Assembly (NCBI RefSeq): GCF_051622035.1
Contig: NC_135362.1
Location: forward strand, 16,033,501-16,097,500
DNA length: 64,000 nucleotides
Source: Arctopsyche grandis
Taxonomy: Eukaryota > Arthropoda > Insecta > Trichoptera > Hydropsychidae
Direction: 5' to 3'
In this document: piece by piece, positions 12,701 to 25,900 of the stretch
Layout: each line of letters begins with the position of its first letter
Position numbering within the stretch: position 1 is the stretch's first letter
Translations under genes and position numbers: made by a program
Notes under the pieces: generated by a model
The model's input: the letters and a program-made list of their open reading frames with translations, nothing else
The model's database searches: none
Told to the model about the DNA's origin: nothing

Positions 12701-14226
12701 AAAAATGATCTTTTTTTAATATTAAAATTACATGTATTTATCTCCATACGATTATTTTATTTCTTTTAATACTAATATGGGCTATTTTAAATGATACAAA
12801 AAAGAAAACAAAGAGATTCTACAAGATAAACGAAAGTTATTCACAAAAAAAATAATTTTGACAAGACCTTTTTCATTTTCTATAAGGGAATGTGTACGTG
12901 TTTTGCGCATGTTCAACAAGATAGCTTGTACAGAAGAACGAAACATGAATGCTTCCTCGATATATACAAAAACTTATAAAAGGCTTTAAATTTAGTTGAA
13001 ACAAGTGCATATCTGTTTTTCATAAAATACTTAATTAAACGCACACGATTTCAGAAACCCCCATACAATTAACTCATTGAATGTCTCTCTTATTAAAATA
13101 ACAGGTCATTTTATAAATTATTATTACAACTAAGAATTTTTTTTTTTTTTTGGTTGTCAAATATTTAATCACATAAAAATTTTGATTACACTACTTATAA
13201 TTTTGGCCACATTAAACTTCCAAGGAAATGGTTTAATTTAACTACGATAGTGTGATTTGATGTTCCAATTTAGACTAACAATGGTTTAAACTGATTATTG
13301 CGTGTATCAGGTACGTAATTGTAAAAAATACACTGATGGTAAAATAAATAAAAATTACACTTTCAATGAAAAATTTCATTTTATAATAACAATAAGACTT
13401 AAATATACTAATGACGATTAAAATCACATGTAAATAAATACATACAAAAAGGCATTAAATTTAATTCAGGAAGGAAAGAGTTAGTCTAAACTTAGCCAAA
13501 CACACTATTTACTGATATAAGAAAATAATGGGATTTACCCTATTAAAATTGAAACTAATTAATTTCATCCATCAATAAAATATTGGATTTATCCGGACAG
13601 TATTTCATTAATTTTAAAGTTTATATCAACACACATTTTTACTTATTGCATTTTATATACATTTAGTTTTAAGTACTATACATATAGTTTTTGTGCATAG
13701 CCTGATTTTTATATATATTAAATTACCTGTAATGTACATGATACGGTTTGTTTTTGAGTCCAGTTAATTTGGGTTACACAAGGATCAATTATAATGATGA
13801 ATAATTTTGGTCATCTAAATAATAAAAGCTCACTTAAATAAATATATGAAGAATAATGTGTATGTGTTAACATTAAAAATTCGATAAATCATTATCTATT
13901 TAATACCTATATTATATGTATCAATGGAAAGATGTATTTCAACAGAATATTATTTTGGTTATAAAAATTATGTAATTTTTACATACAAAAATTAACATTA
14001 AACAATAATAAGCTATGTGCCAGTTCACACATGTAGTTTTATGTTAAAATAAAAATAAATTCAATATATGTGCAACACATATGATTGAAATTTCAGCCAA
14101 AGTTGGTGATTTTGAACAAAATAAAATAAGATATTTTGATATCATATATCATTCCAAAATATATATAAATAAAGTAACAAAATTCGAAACAAAATGATTT
14201 ATAAAACGTGTTAATTTTAAAAAATG
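9775..14226 (-). other. Probable AGO1 3'UTR (AT-rich, non-coding)
   Basis: About 4.4 kb downstream of the AGO1 stop without exon-like frames or clear transposons. It is AT-rich with a short TA tract near 11.86 kb. A minus-strand AATAAA (TTTATT at about 9784) is a plausible end. Long AGO1 3'UTRs are known in insects. The extent is inferred; RNA data would fix it. Confidence 0.35.
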
Positions 14227-17200
14227 TTAAGCAAAGTACATGACTTTCTTTGTGTCGGCATGAACTGTGATAGCTCTAGCCATTGCGCCAGGAGTGCGAT
14301 CTTCGGAACAGCCAGATTGATGACTGCCTTCACCAGAATCGTGCTCTTTTTCCACAAGGTGATAGCGAGCTCTAAACGCAACAAGATGAGCGTAGTATGC
14401 TGGCGCTGGAATGCTCACCGATCTTGTGCAGCGCACATACGTGTGACATAGCTGATAAGTCAAGCACTGCAGCTCGTCTGAATCGAAATGATTATCATCC
14501 CACAAGACATGGTAATGAGATGGTCGACTTGTACCCTGAAAAATAAAATAAACATGTAATATCACATAACCAAATCGACGTAAACAAACAGGTGATGAAT
14601 GATCCAACTAATACAATAATGATCCAACTAATACTATAAAAAAACATTCACATGTAATATACTATGTAATGATGACCATCATACTATTTAATGACGACCA
14701 TAAAGTTTCTTTTTACCTCGTGATTTTCAAATGCACACATAATAAAAAATTATTTCGTGATAGCATGAGAAAGGTAAACTTAGTATTTTTTTACCTGAAT
14801 ACCTTGATGACTGCATAAATAAAAGTCAAACTCGGTTGGATGTGTTATGCCAACGTCTACCGTCGTGCCTGCAGGTATATTTCCAGACTTGCCAGACTGT
14901 TCTTTTTTATCGGAACAGAACAGTCGGGTGTGGTGACGTTTTTGCACCACAATGAATGTTATACCAGGTTTATAATCGGCTTCGAGTTTAATGCAAGCTT
15001 CACGGACCGCAGTCAATTCGTGTTGTAAAACATGTATAAACTGTCCTTCTGACACACCATCTCGGTACATGATGATTCGGTGCGGTTTGAAACCACCCGT
15101 ACTTTTATAGAACATTATGAGTAACTCACGGACCATACTACTCATTTCCTGAATAATCTCCTGCCTGTTAAACAATAATAGAACTTAGTAGATTTTAGTT
15201 AAAAATATTTACAAAGCCAAATAGTAATTGAATTTTAAAAAGCAATTAAAAAAATGTTTATTTAACCGCCCGCCCGCCGGTTCAAACGAATGTTGTTTTT
15301 CGGCAACCGGTCCTCCTCTGTCGGCTCTAACAAATGTTGTTCCGGCGTGCACGCCGCTCCATACATTGCTCCATAACAAAAAAAAAAATAGTATGCAAAT
15401 ATTTTTCCGGTTGGCGAAAATTATATTGGCGGGTGGAGGGTTAAAAGGATTATTAAGGAATCAAAGTTATATTTAAATATTATCAACTCATCATGGTAGT
15501 TAAATTAAGTGTGTGAGGTAAAGAAACACATAATGAAAAATGAAGTACCTATGCTGCTGTACTCGTACAGTGGCTGCATATCTAGACGGATGAGCGTCCA
15601 TTGACCCGACAACGGCTGCTATAGATGGCTTCTTATTGTCTCCAGCGGGAGGATGTGTCACGTCGGCTCCCAAAAATATGACAGGCTCGTTGAACACTTT
15701 GGGTCTAAGAGACGGCACCAAAATTGAGTTTATGCCACCCAATTTAACATTAATTTTCAAACAGAGATTGCTTAATGTCTGTGGTGATGTTTTATTGACA
15801 TTTTTTGCTTGGACGCATTGAGTAGCCATTCCGAGAACAGTATCTCCAACTCTTTTTACTTCAGCTGTAAAGAAGAAAAGAAAATAAATAAATGCGCATG
15901 ATATCTAACAGCAAAAATTGAGAATACTTGAGATGCAATTAATAGATTAATTTTTGTAAAACTTGTGCATTTAATGAAATAATCAGTAACAACCAATTCA
16001 CTCAAATAAAAAAGAAAACTGTAACATATTTAAATATTATTGGAAAATTAAAAGAAGAAAATAAATACCATAAACTGGAGTTTTTCCTGGAAGAACAACG
16101 ACAACTAACTGCAATGAAACAAATGTAGATTTCAAATATTTGAACATAGGTTCAACTTGATCAGGTCCAGTGGCGTATTTGCAAAAGCAAGGTTGTCCTA
16201 TTATCGGCATGCCAGCATCGTTCGAGATCTTTTGCAGCTGCTGCGTAAAATTTCTGTAACAATTTTAAAATTACGTTGATAGAGAAAAAAAACGCTCAAT
16301 CGTGTTGTGTTAAAAATGAACCATACTTTAAAGCATCCTCCCGAACAGTACGTTGCGGTGCAAAACATGCGATGGCCCAGACGCGAATTTCAACTCCAGT
16401 GAAGAACTGTTTTCCACGCATATCCCACACTCCCTGATTGGGCAGCGCCTGCTGTTTACTCTGTGAACAAGCCACCATCTTACTCCGACATCGCTACTGT
16501 TCGCTAACCAAACTTTTAACTGCTTCAGAAATATTCCATTAATTATGTATATAATGGAATGATATTTATTTGATGCAATCAATATATAAGAATTAAATAA
16601 AAAAAAATAATAGGAAAGAATTGATCAACAATGGATCTCATAAAAAGTGACTTTGACAAAAAAATTCCAATTGATATGTTTGCAAACAAAGAAATATCAT
16701 TCGTATTATGTAAATTATTTTACTTGTCCTCCCAGTGAAGAAATTCGTCCACCATATTGTAGTTTAGGAGGTGGCAATACTCGACCACGTACTTCCATCA
16801 TATGATTGCTAATTGTCAAACCAAATTCTTGCACGTACGAATCATTATTGAAATCGGCTCGTCGAACTAAATTATTGATCTCTCGTTCTCTGTAAAATTA
16901 AGAACGTCATATATGAATATATTAACTTGCATGGTAAATCCACGTGATCCAAGCAATAAATATGCACCTATCTGGAGCGCTACGAGCTGTTGCTTTAATC
17001 ATCGTCGACGTTTGCATATCTGTCAATTTTTTTATACATCTCTGTCCTGGAACGATATTTGATACTTCTAAGGGTAAATATGTGTGTTTGTGCTCTTGAC
17101 CAACTTGAAGACAAGGAAGATGAGGATAGCGTAATTTCATTTTATACTTGTCTAAGAAATACTTGGCTACAGTACATTCCACTGTTTGTCCATTTTCTAA

Positions 17201-19918
17201 TTGTAAAGGGAATCTAGAAAACCACACCCGTAAAAGTTAGTATAGAAACGAACCATTTAAAATATTGAATTGAATTTAAAATCTATCTTACGATTGCATT
17301 TGTGCAGGTCGTCGTGTAACGTTGCATACTCTATATTTTCTTTTCATTGTACCACAATGCGTTATTTCTATTTTCAAACCTTTGATTTCTTTGGTGAATT
17401 TGACTCTTTGTGAATCAGTCAGTGGTTTTCTCTGCTCGTTGATATCTCTGATATCGAGAACTTCACACATAAAATCTATCACTGGTTGAGCCTTGTAAAA
17501 TGCAGTTGCCGAAACTAAAAAACATCACAATTTTAAACACTTTGGACGAACATTTAAGAAAATCGTGTATGTTTAAATAATAAAGTAAAATTTACCATCG
17601 ATGTTAAGCATCATTTTCCATTGGCTTGGTCGAACAGATTGATGGAAACCAAACCAAACTTCTCGCCCCCCACCGAGAGGATGATAGTAACCATCTGGAG
17701 ATGAGAAAAAGCTCCTGCCAACAGGAGTATACGTCATAGATGGTAAATGCCGCATAACAACATCCAAGGCAAGGATGGCATCATAAGGTATTTGTCGAGT
17801 GCGCCCCTCAAGCGCTTCTTCCAAAGCATATAGCGAAACCTTTACAATATAAAAAGCAATTTAATAATTCATATATTGTAATAGAATAAAAAATAAATCC
17901 TATATGGGAAATATTTATTACCTGTGCGACCCATTTAATAGTTACGCGAAAAACACGATCTTTACCTTCACCAGGTAAGGTTACTTCTAATTCGAGTCTA
18001 TCGTTACCAATCGGTAATGGGTCTCGTGTATAAAGATTATTTCGGCCATCAAATACTGGTTTTAAAGTTCCGAAAATTTTGCTATATGCATGTACCATTG
18101 TCTCAATAATTTCCCTATTTACCTAAACAAATAAAAAAGACGTTAAAGATTACCGTTACAAAACGAAAAAATAAAAAAGAAACATCAAAAAATTCGATAC
18201 ATTACCTTTCGAGGGCATTTATCTGGTTGTATATTGATATCATAGTGATGGACGAATCCTCTAGGCATTGATATTTGGAAATGATTTGCTCTTAGACCAA
18301 TAGGTCGACCTTCGCGACCTAAATTGGGTCGACGAGGGCATGAGAATACTGGTAAATCAGCGGTTGGTTGGGGGTTGGCTGGTACCAACCCCAATGTTCC
18401 ACTCCCTCCTCCGACACTCCCACTCCCTCCCGAAACTCCCGTAACACCACTTGCATTGGAACCGACACTTCCACTGGCTGGGGGTGCTGGTTATAGAACG
18501 AAAATACACAATTAAAATGATTACAACACAATCAATGAAAATTGATGATAAACCATGCACAAACAAGAATCTATCTGATATACATAAAATGAAGATATTC
18601 TACTATGTATGTATAAAAACGCATACATCCGAATATAGTTTTATGTATTAAAAACAAATATTCCTTGCAAAAAACATGGTAAACTCAGGAATGGTAATTT
18701 ATTTATGTAAATGAATACAAAATAAGAATAATTAATTATTAAATAAACCTGCTGTTCCATACATTGCATTAAAATAATTATGAATTTGACTACATTGCTG
18801 AAATATTACAAATGCATTGTTTTAATTTTATAATAAATGCCTGAAACGGTAGCATTAATCAATATTAATCAAAGTGCCCATAACAGAAAATATTTTCATT
18901 AAAACAAAAAGAAAAGAACCAAAGTTGTATAATATAAATATTAAGTTAAGTGATAATTGTGTAAATAAGTATCTAAATCTCCCATAATAGAGACAACTGT
19001 ATGAAATATGAATAAAATAGTTGATAGAACAAATGATGATTTTTTTTAATGGAAATGGTCATTTCCAAAAGAGTAGACAAATTTAACAAAAGCATGTGTG
19101 CATATGAAAGTAATTAAAAAATTAAATCACAGAAGACAAAGGTAAACACGAATTCTAAATGCGTCAAAGTAGCATTTTAACTGGAAAAAAAATTGTATTG
19201 TATAAATAATAATGATATTAAACTTTTGCTTGCAGTTCTAAAAATAGCGTTAGTCGAACATTTGTTATTATTAAAATTAGTGAGCTCCTGACACGTCCAA
19301 TAAAACGATTCTGATTAGATTTCAACGCATAATCGATTGGCTATGTTAAAAAATAGCACAATTTTTATGCCATTTGTACGATGTTATATGTAGTTTAATT
19401 TTAAATTAGATCTCAATTGGAAAATAAATATTTATAATGTATAATATGTATCAGAAAAATCACAAATCTTTCATACATCATTACAAAATATCTCTGCATA
19501 TATTAAAATAAAAATAAAAAATTAATATAATATGCATAATTATATTCAGAAAATTTCATTTATGCGTGTCCATCTCCTGTTAGTATAAGTAATAGCCAAT
19601 TGTTAAGACAAGCTTGAAGGTTTAAATAATTGTAATCATTTCCATCATAGAATCACAAATAATTAGTTAGTAGTGGTTTTGACTAAACGTTTATTCAGTC
19701 ACATAACAATGACAATATTGCCTTTGTATCAAGAACCCACTAAAAATTGTATTAATACAAAATATATTTGCAATTACTTCTGATTAAAAAATTAAGAAAT
19801 GAACAAAAAAATTTTGATGTACGTCATGATGAACTATAATACTAGTGATTCCACATGGTGTGCATAGAATGTAGAATAAATTTTGATTTCGTATATATAC
19901 ATATATGTATATATATAA

Positions 19919-19993
<75 letters not shown>

Positions 19994-22900
19994 ATATACA
20001 TACATGTATGTATTATTAATGTAGCATTTATAAACAGGCACCTGCACAAGCACACACACACATACGAAAACAATGATTTTGAAAATTCTGTTCAAAATTG
20101 AAACTACACATCAAACTGTAAATTTGAAATATGGTCTTAAATGAGATTACGTGAAAGTTGTTCGAAGCTGGTCTGGGGCTGTGAGGGACTCGGGGGCCGT
20201 GGCGGCGATGGGGTCCATGATTCTAAAAATGATAACACACATGACAGGGTGAAAGTATAGTGATCAATTCACCACCACCATGTATAAAAAAAAGCAAAAA
20301 ACAAAAAAACTATTTTCGTGCCAAAATCTACACTCAAATATATTCAAACACATGCCAATCCGTACACAAACAAAAAAAAATTAACGAAAAAAATCAATCT
20401 CGAAAACGCTTCAACTAATTTAAACATAACATTTTTATTGGAAACTATTATATGTAATTATAAGTGTAGCATCTCATACAAATTCAATTTGAAAATAAAA
20501 CATTCAATACACAAAATTATAAGTACTTCTAATTTTAATGTAATATTTAATGGGTTTAGTATAGTCTAATTAATAATACATTTTGTTTGCTTATATGACC
20601 TATTTCATTATATACAAATTATAACTGCCAATTTCTAAAATCATAAGAATTTGAAAAAAAAAAAAAATACGATGAACATATCTTGTTAAAGTTTTACAAT
20701 ATTTTCAATTTCTTATGACAATTCTGTCACATGAGGTACATACATGTGTGCAAAATTCATGCACATGCTATTTTTTGTACCCGTCTGAATATACCAGTTT
20801 GTTTTTGTGTATATAATTTATTGTATCATTTAAAAACCATCTAGAGTAGTACTAATACATAAAATCAAAAAAAATCAAGCTTATAATTTTGAATTAGAGA
20901 TATTTGATAATCAACTTAAACTTTATCTCTACACTTACATAAATACATACTAAACAAATAAGTCTTCACATATGAAACATAATTTAAATTTTCACTGGAA
21001 CTATGCATAAATTTTTTTGTAGTTGAAATTACTGCAGACTCACTTATTTTACTACGGACTAATACAAACAAAAATTCTTCATTACAAAATTGACTAGTCG
21101 ATTAAATATTATAAAAAATAACACAGAACAGTGACGGCCTATTGTCGGTGCTGCGACATGTCGATAGAACAAAATCGCATTGACAAAAATGATGTTTTTT
21201 AAAAGAAAGTAATAATATATGAGAGTCAAAAATTAATTACACTTTTTGTTGTACAATTTATTTACACAAAGGTAAAGGTTCAAGATGTACATAAATTATC
21301 TACATAGTCTACTCCGTTTTACATACACTTAGTTTAGTCTTCCAAGGAGAATGTTTTCGGCTTACTACACATTTAAGTCTGTGGAGAATCGACGAAGAGT
21401 GAGGCATTTTGCAGCAGATTCCAGGTGTTTCCACCACATACTCTATCGCTTCGATTCTGATTCATAATGATGTACCCACATTTCATCACAAGTGACTGTT
21501 CTGCTTAAAAATGTGTCGATTTTCAACAGATTTAGACGTGCAGGAAGCGGTGCAAAAGCGGCTTATATGCGAGCTTGTATACTGCTGGACCAAGTGTATT
21601 ATAAAGGGAGGAGACTATAGAAAAATGATGTACATTTTGAAGCCCTACCATTGTGTAAATCAGGCTTCGGCAACCTATGACTCCCAGGTCACCAAGTGAC
21701 ACAATTAACAATTTCATATGACCCATTTGAGTTAGGGCGCGATCACACAGCGAGGGAGCGGTATGCTGTACGCGGGATATTTTTTTTAGATAGTTTTAAA
21801 CACACACAAAATGTAGGGTCATACCCGGTATGATACGCCGGATCTTACGGGATCGTGCGGGATCGGAGCGGTCTCGTTGAAATTCTATAGAATTGTTTAT
21901 ACTAACTTGACGGTGATATATACTAATTCGTCGACCCTCGGACGACGCTTGACAGTGATCGATAACGGTGTATCCCATATTTTTTTTGACATCTCCTCCC
22001 AAGCTTCATTGCGAATGTTTTGGTCCTTATATTTAACAGATCTGACGTCATAGACACATTCGTACTGTCGCACAACTTCTATTAATTTTTCTGACATTAT
22101 GAATTGCGATGTACCGATATTATGAACTGCGGTGACCGAGCTCAAAAGACGAACTGTTTGTGATGTTAAACACAAAACTGCAATTGCAGTCACCACTTTC
22201 TTGAGTATAAAAAGTATAAATAAAAAATACTTTGTTCTTGATATAAAATAAAGTAAAAATGGGCTCTCTTTAAACGAACATGTTATTGTATCGACATGTA
22301 CATACATTCATATGGAAATGCATTCAGTATCAATTAGTTACAGTCCATATTGAGTGCACTATAGCCCTTTACGTAAAAAACATCTTTGTTCGTTTATTTG
22401 TTGATGGTATTAGGGATTTAAGTACGTATTTAGTTTTTGTACCAAAAAACTTGAGTCCATTGTCTAGTCATTTCTGTCTATTTAGTAACAATTGGTTCCG
22501 GTTAACAATTAGTGTACTACATAAAACCCTTTATGCTGAATACATCTTTGTCCGTGATCGCAGAGTTTGTTTATGAAAGTATCGAATGAGTATTTAATTC
22601 TTAAACCTACCCGGAAATATTAGTCAATTGTTGTTATAAACCGGACACTTGTTTGTCTATTTTTGTTAATTGTTTACTAATTAAGTTTAAAACTGAATTA
22701 TTAAACAATAAAAGCTTGAAATCCTTAATGTAATTTGTATTTTCTATAATCTTATTATTCCGACAAGTTCTGCTATATTTTTTTGCAAATATGGGATACA
22801 CCGTTATCGATCACTGTCAAGCGTCGTCCGAGGGTCGACGAATTGCTATATATCACCGTCAAGTTAGTATAAACAATTCTATAGAATTTCAACGAGACCG

Positions 22901-25900
22901 CTCTGATCCCGCACGATCCCGTAAGATCCGGCGTATCATACCGGGTATGACCCTACATTTTGTGTGTGTTTAAAACTATCTAAAAAAAATATCCCGCGTA
23001 CAGCATACCGCTCCCTCGCTGTGTGATCGCGCCCTTAACCAGTTGGGGCTAGAGTTTTGTTTACATATATTAAGTATAAAAAAAATTATCTTATTCAAAA
23101 ATATGCACCGGGTCAAAAATAAAAGCATCTACGCAACAACTTGAGTTTGTAATGAAAAAGGTTATTAAGATCCTTATCAAAATAGCAGCAATGATTTGCA
23201 TTAACACACAGTTGATTCAAAGCTTTTTTGGAAGACATCGAGTCAAAATATGGAGATTTGCTGTTACATACTGAAATACAATGGTTAAGTTGAGGCAGTT
23301 CTTTATAGATTTATAGAGAGCATTGATGACATACAAATATTTACTAACAAAATCGATAAAAATCATCTCGAACTCAATGATAAACAATAGTTTTTTAAGA
23401 CTTGATCTTAATGAAATGATGAACCATTATAATGATTTCAACGAACGACTCCAGGAATATAGGAATAGCTACAAAGTTTTGAAAATTGTGAATACGAGAA
23501 ATGGGAAGAGTTTTTGTTTCTATAATATATATTTTATTTTTCACTAAAACGAAAACACTCACTGGCCCGAAACATCTTAATATTTTAATTTTGACCCAAA
23601 ACTAAAAAAAAGGTTATCGACGCCTGTAGTAAATAAATTGTAGAACAAAATGCAGATAATTTTTGACTCTCTCTCTCATACCAACGTTCTGTCTCATCCA
23701 AAATTTACTTAAAAAGCGATGAAGACGACGATCTGCTGTAGCTTTCGAAGCCAAGTCCGAACAGAGTGAGAGTATTGTAAGTAAGTACCCACACTTCCGA
23801 TTGAATTCGAGTTAATTTTGCAATATTAAATGTCTTACCATTGTTACATACATTTTGCTATTTCGCTCGACAAATATGAAGTGTGAATTATTTTCGACTA
23901 CAACAGCACCGTCGAGAATTGAAACGACGAGCCGTCACTGATAAAAAGCTTCAGTACAAACAATACACAAACAAACAAATAAAAAAAAGCTAAAAATAAT
24001 AATAATACTAAAACAAAACAGAGCAAATAAAAAATATTTTCATGCATAAAAAACACATTCTAAAAACATATGCAAAAAACACAATGTAAAAAAAAAACAA
24101 AACTAATAAAATTCGTCCATATAAAAGAAAAGATATTTAAACGTACGAAAACAAAAGACGCTAGAAATATTGTACTGAAACGGAGCATTGCACCCAACAT
24201 ACAAATCGGAAAATTTTCTAATGAAACTTTTGAGTAATTGGCACATCAATTACGGTGAGGAACATCCGAACGATACTAAAAGATACCCAACGGAACCGTA
24301 GATACTGTTGTACGCTACGATCTGGCACACCGGCGGGAGAAGAACATGAGAAAAAATCCGGTACAACAGTTTATAATAGTATACTTATAAATTTACAATA
24401 ACACACATTGCGACGAATTTACCCATGGGGAGAAGCATTTACATCGAATTATCATTTGACAGTATAATTCAACAAGGATGGGTAGAGGGGAAGGTGGAGG
24501 AGAGGAGGGGTGAGGGGGGGGGGTGTGTGTATAATTCGTCGCGAATTAAAAATGGTGAGAAATAGAATTGGCTTGTTCGTATATTTAGTATGTCTAGTAG
24601 TGACATATTTAATAGGGTCACAATGCGGCGTGGAGGGGGTGGGGTGGGAGGGGTGGTGGGGGGGTGAGACAAAGGCGAGGGGCGGGAGGGAGGCGGGGGG
24701 TATCGATCGAGTCAGTGGCGGTCGGACGCGGGGCGAGGCGAGGCGGGCGGGGCGGCCCGGAGTGTAGGCTTACGTTGAGGATACATGATGGCGGGTAGCG
24801 AAGACGAAGACGAAGACGAAGCTTAGGCGAGGTAGAAGTGACGAGCTGTCGACGACGATGACGATGACGATGACGTTGGCGGTGACGGTGACGACAGCGA
24901 TGGCGATGACGAGTCGAGGGGCGAAGGCGAAGGCGAAGGCGAGGGGCGTCAGCAGGTGTCGGGGGGGGCGCGGAGGTCGTCGGGCGCCGCGACAGCCATC
25001 ACACAACACACCCACACCGTTCTATCTAACCACAGCCACAGCCACTTGCGCGACTCGCGACCGCTCCCAACACCTCCGACTACGACCATGCTCCTACCAC
25101 ATTTATATCTAATCTAGTTTCGTCAAATGACTCAACCCGTCGTTGCCGATTCATTCAATATTTATTTCGAAATTTACAATGCCACGCTAGTGGTAGGGTC
25201 AGAGAAATTAAATATTAATAGAAGTGGCTTTAGGTGTTATATTGTTGTCGAGTGACATTCTGTCCATAGTCGGATCTAAATAATTTTAGCATCAGTCGTA
25301 TTTGACGCTCGGTGCTCGACGTATGTCCGATAAAAACTTCTCTGTTTGTCTATATTACTCGCAAGATGGGCAAACATCGGTAAAAATTGCACAATACATT
25401 CAAAAGCACACAATAAACAACATGGGATACATTTTTTTAAGTGAATTGATCCGATTGTATTCCGTGCGATGTAGCGTATTTATAGAGACGTACCGCGTAA
25501 AATTGACAACAATTATTTATTCGTAAGGCCCCTCTATTCTTATTACATCTCTCTGGGTAGGGTGTTATTTGTGGCACCTCCCGTTGACTTTGATAAATTC
25601 ACACGGAATTGACTCAACGCTAACGAGCATTACTACTAGATTTTGAATTAAAGACTGTAAAAGCCAAAAATCAGGGGCGCCATTTCAGCTTTTCCCAGGG
25701 GGGAATTTTTACTAACCTCTTCTAACTTTTTTTAATTTCATCGTTCACCTCTTGTCTAGCAAATGATTAATACTGACGTGCAAAATATACTACCCATCAA
25801 AAAAATCCTACAATCTATTCATGGTTCGATATCGCAAGCATTAAGACGGTGTCTTCCCGGCATATTTCAAATATGAAAAAAAAATCGATCTCGCTTCATT

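Larger units (their letters stand above)
21129..23940 (+). mobile_element. Decayed hAT transposon carrying nested elements
   Basis: The ends are inverted repeats CAGTGACGGC ... GCCGTCACTG, the CAGTGNCGGC termini shared by several hAT elements in this window. Subterminal sequence also matches in inverted orientation (ATGAGAGTCAAAAATT). The + strand at 23.1-23.5 kb encodes transposase remnants. No matching 8-bp target duplication survives, so the insertion is old or one flank is altered. Mariner pieces and a Harbinger-like element have inserted into it. Confidence 0.65.
18487..24773 (-). other. AGO1 large intron(s)
   Basis: AT-rich intron sequence holding the 72-nt cassette exon (20151-20222), a TA microsatellite (19.92-19.99 kb) and the transposon nest at 21.13-23.94 kb. 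I see no other gene in it. Confidence 0.7.

Noticed and set aside
14224-14451. Plus-strand frame over the AGO1 terminal exon
   Set aside because: Antisense shadow of the conserved AGO1 C-terminus.
20151-20211. ATG-initiated frame [17 protein letters not shown] as an AGO1 first exon
   Set aside because: Its phase at the donor leaves two bases where the next AGO1 exon needs one; the other frame of the same exon fits exactly.
22791-22973. Open + frame starting [17 protein letters not shown]
   Set aside because: It is a translation of the inverted arm of the Harbinger-like element and is mirrored by a minus-strand frame in the other arm; not an independent gene.
24510-25112. Long frames in both strands of the GC-rich block
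   Set aside because: Low-complexity Gly/Arg, Thr/Met or Val repeats from GACGAT- and GGCGAA-type simple sequence in the AGO1 5'UTR/promoter.
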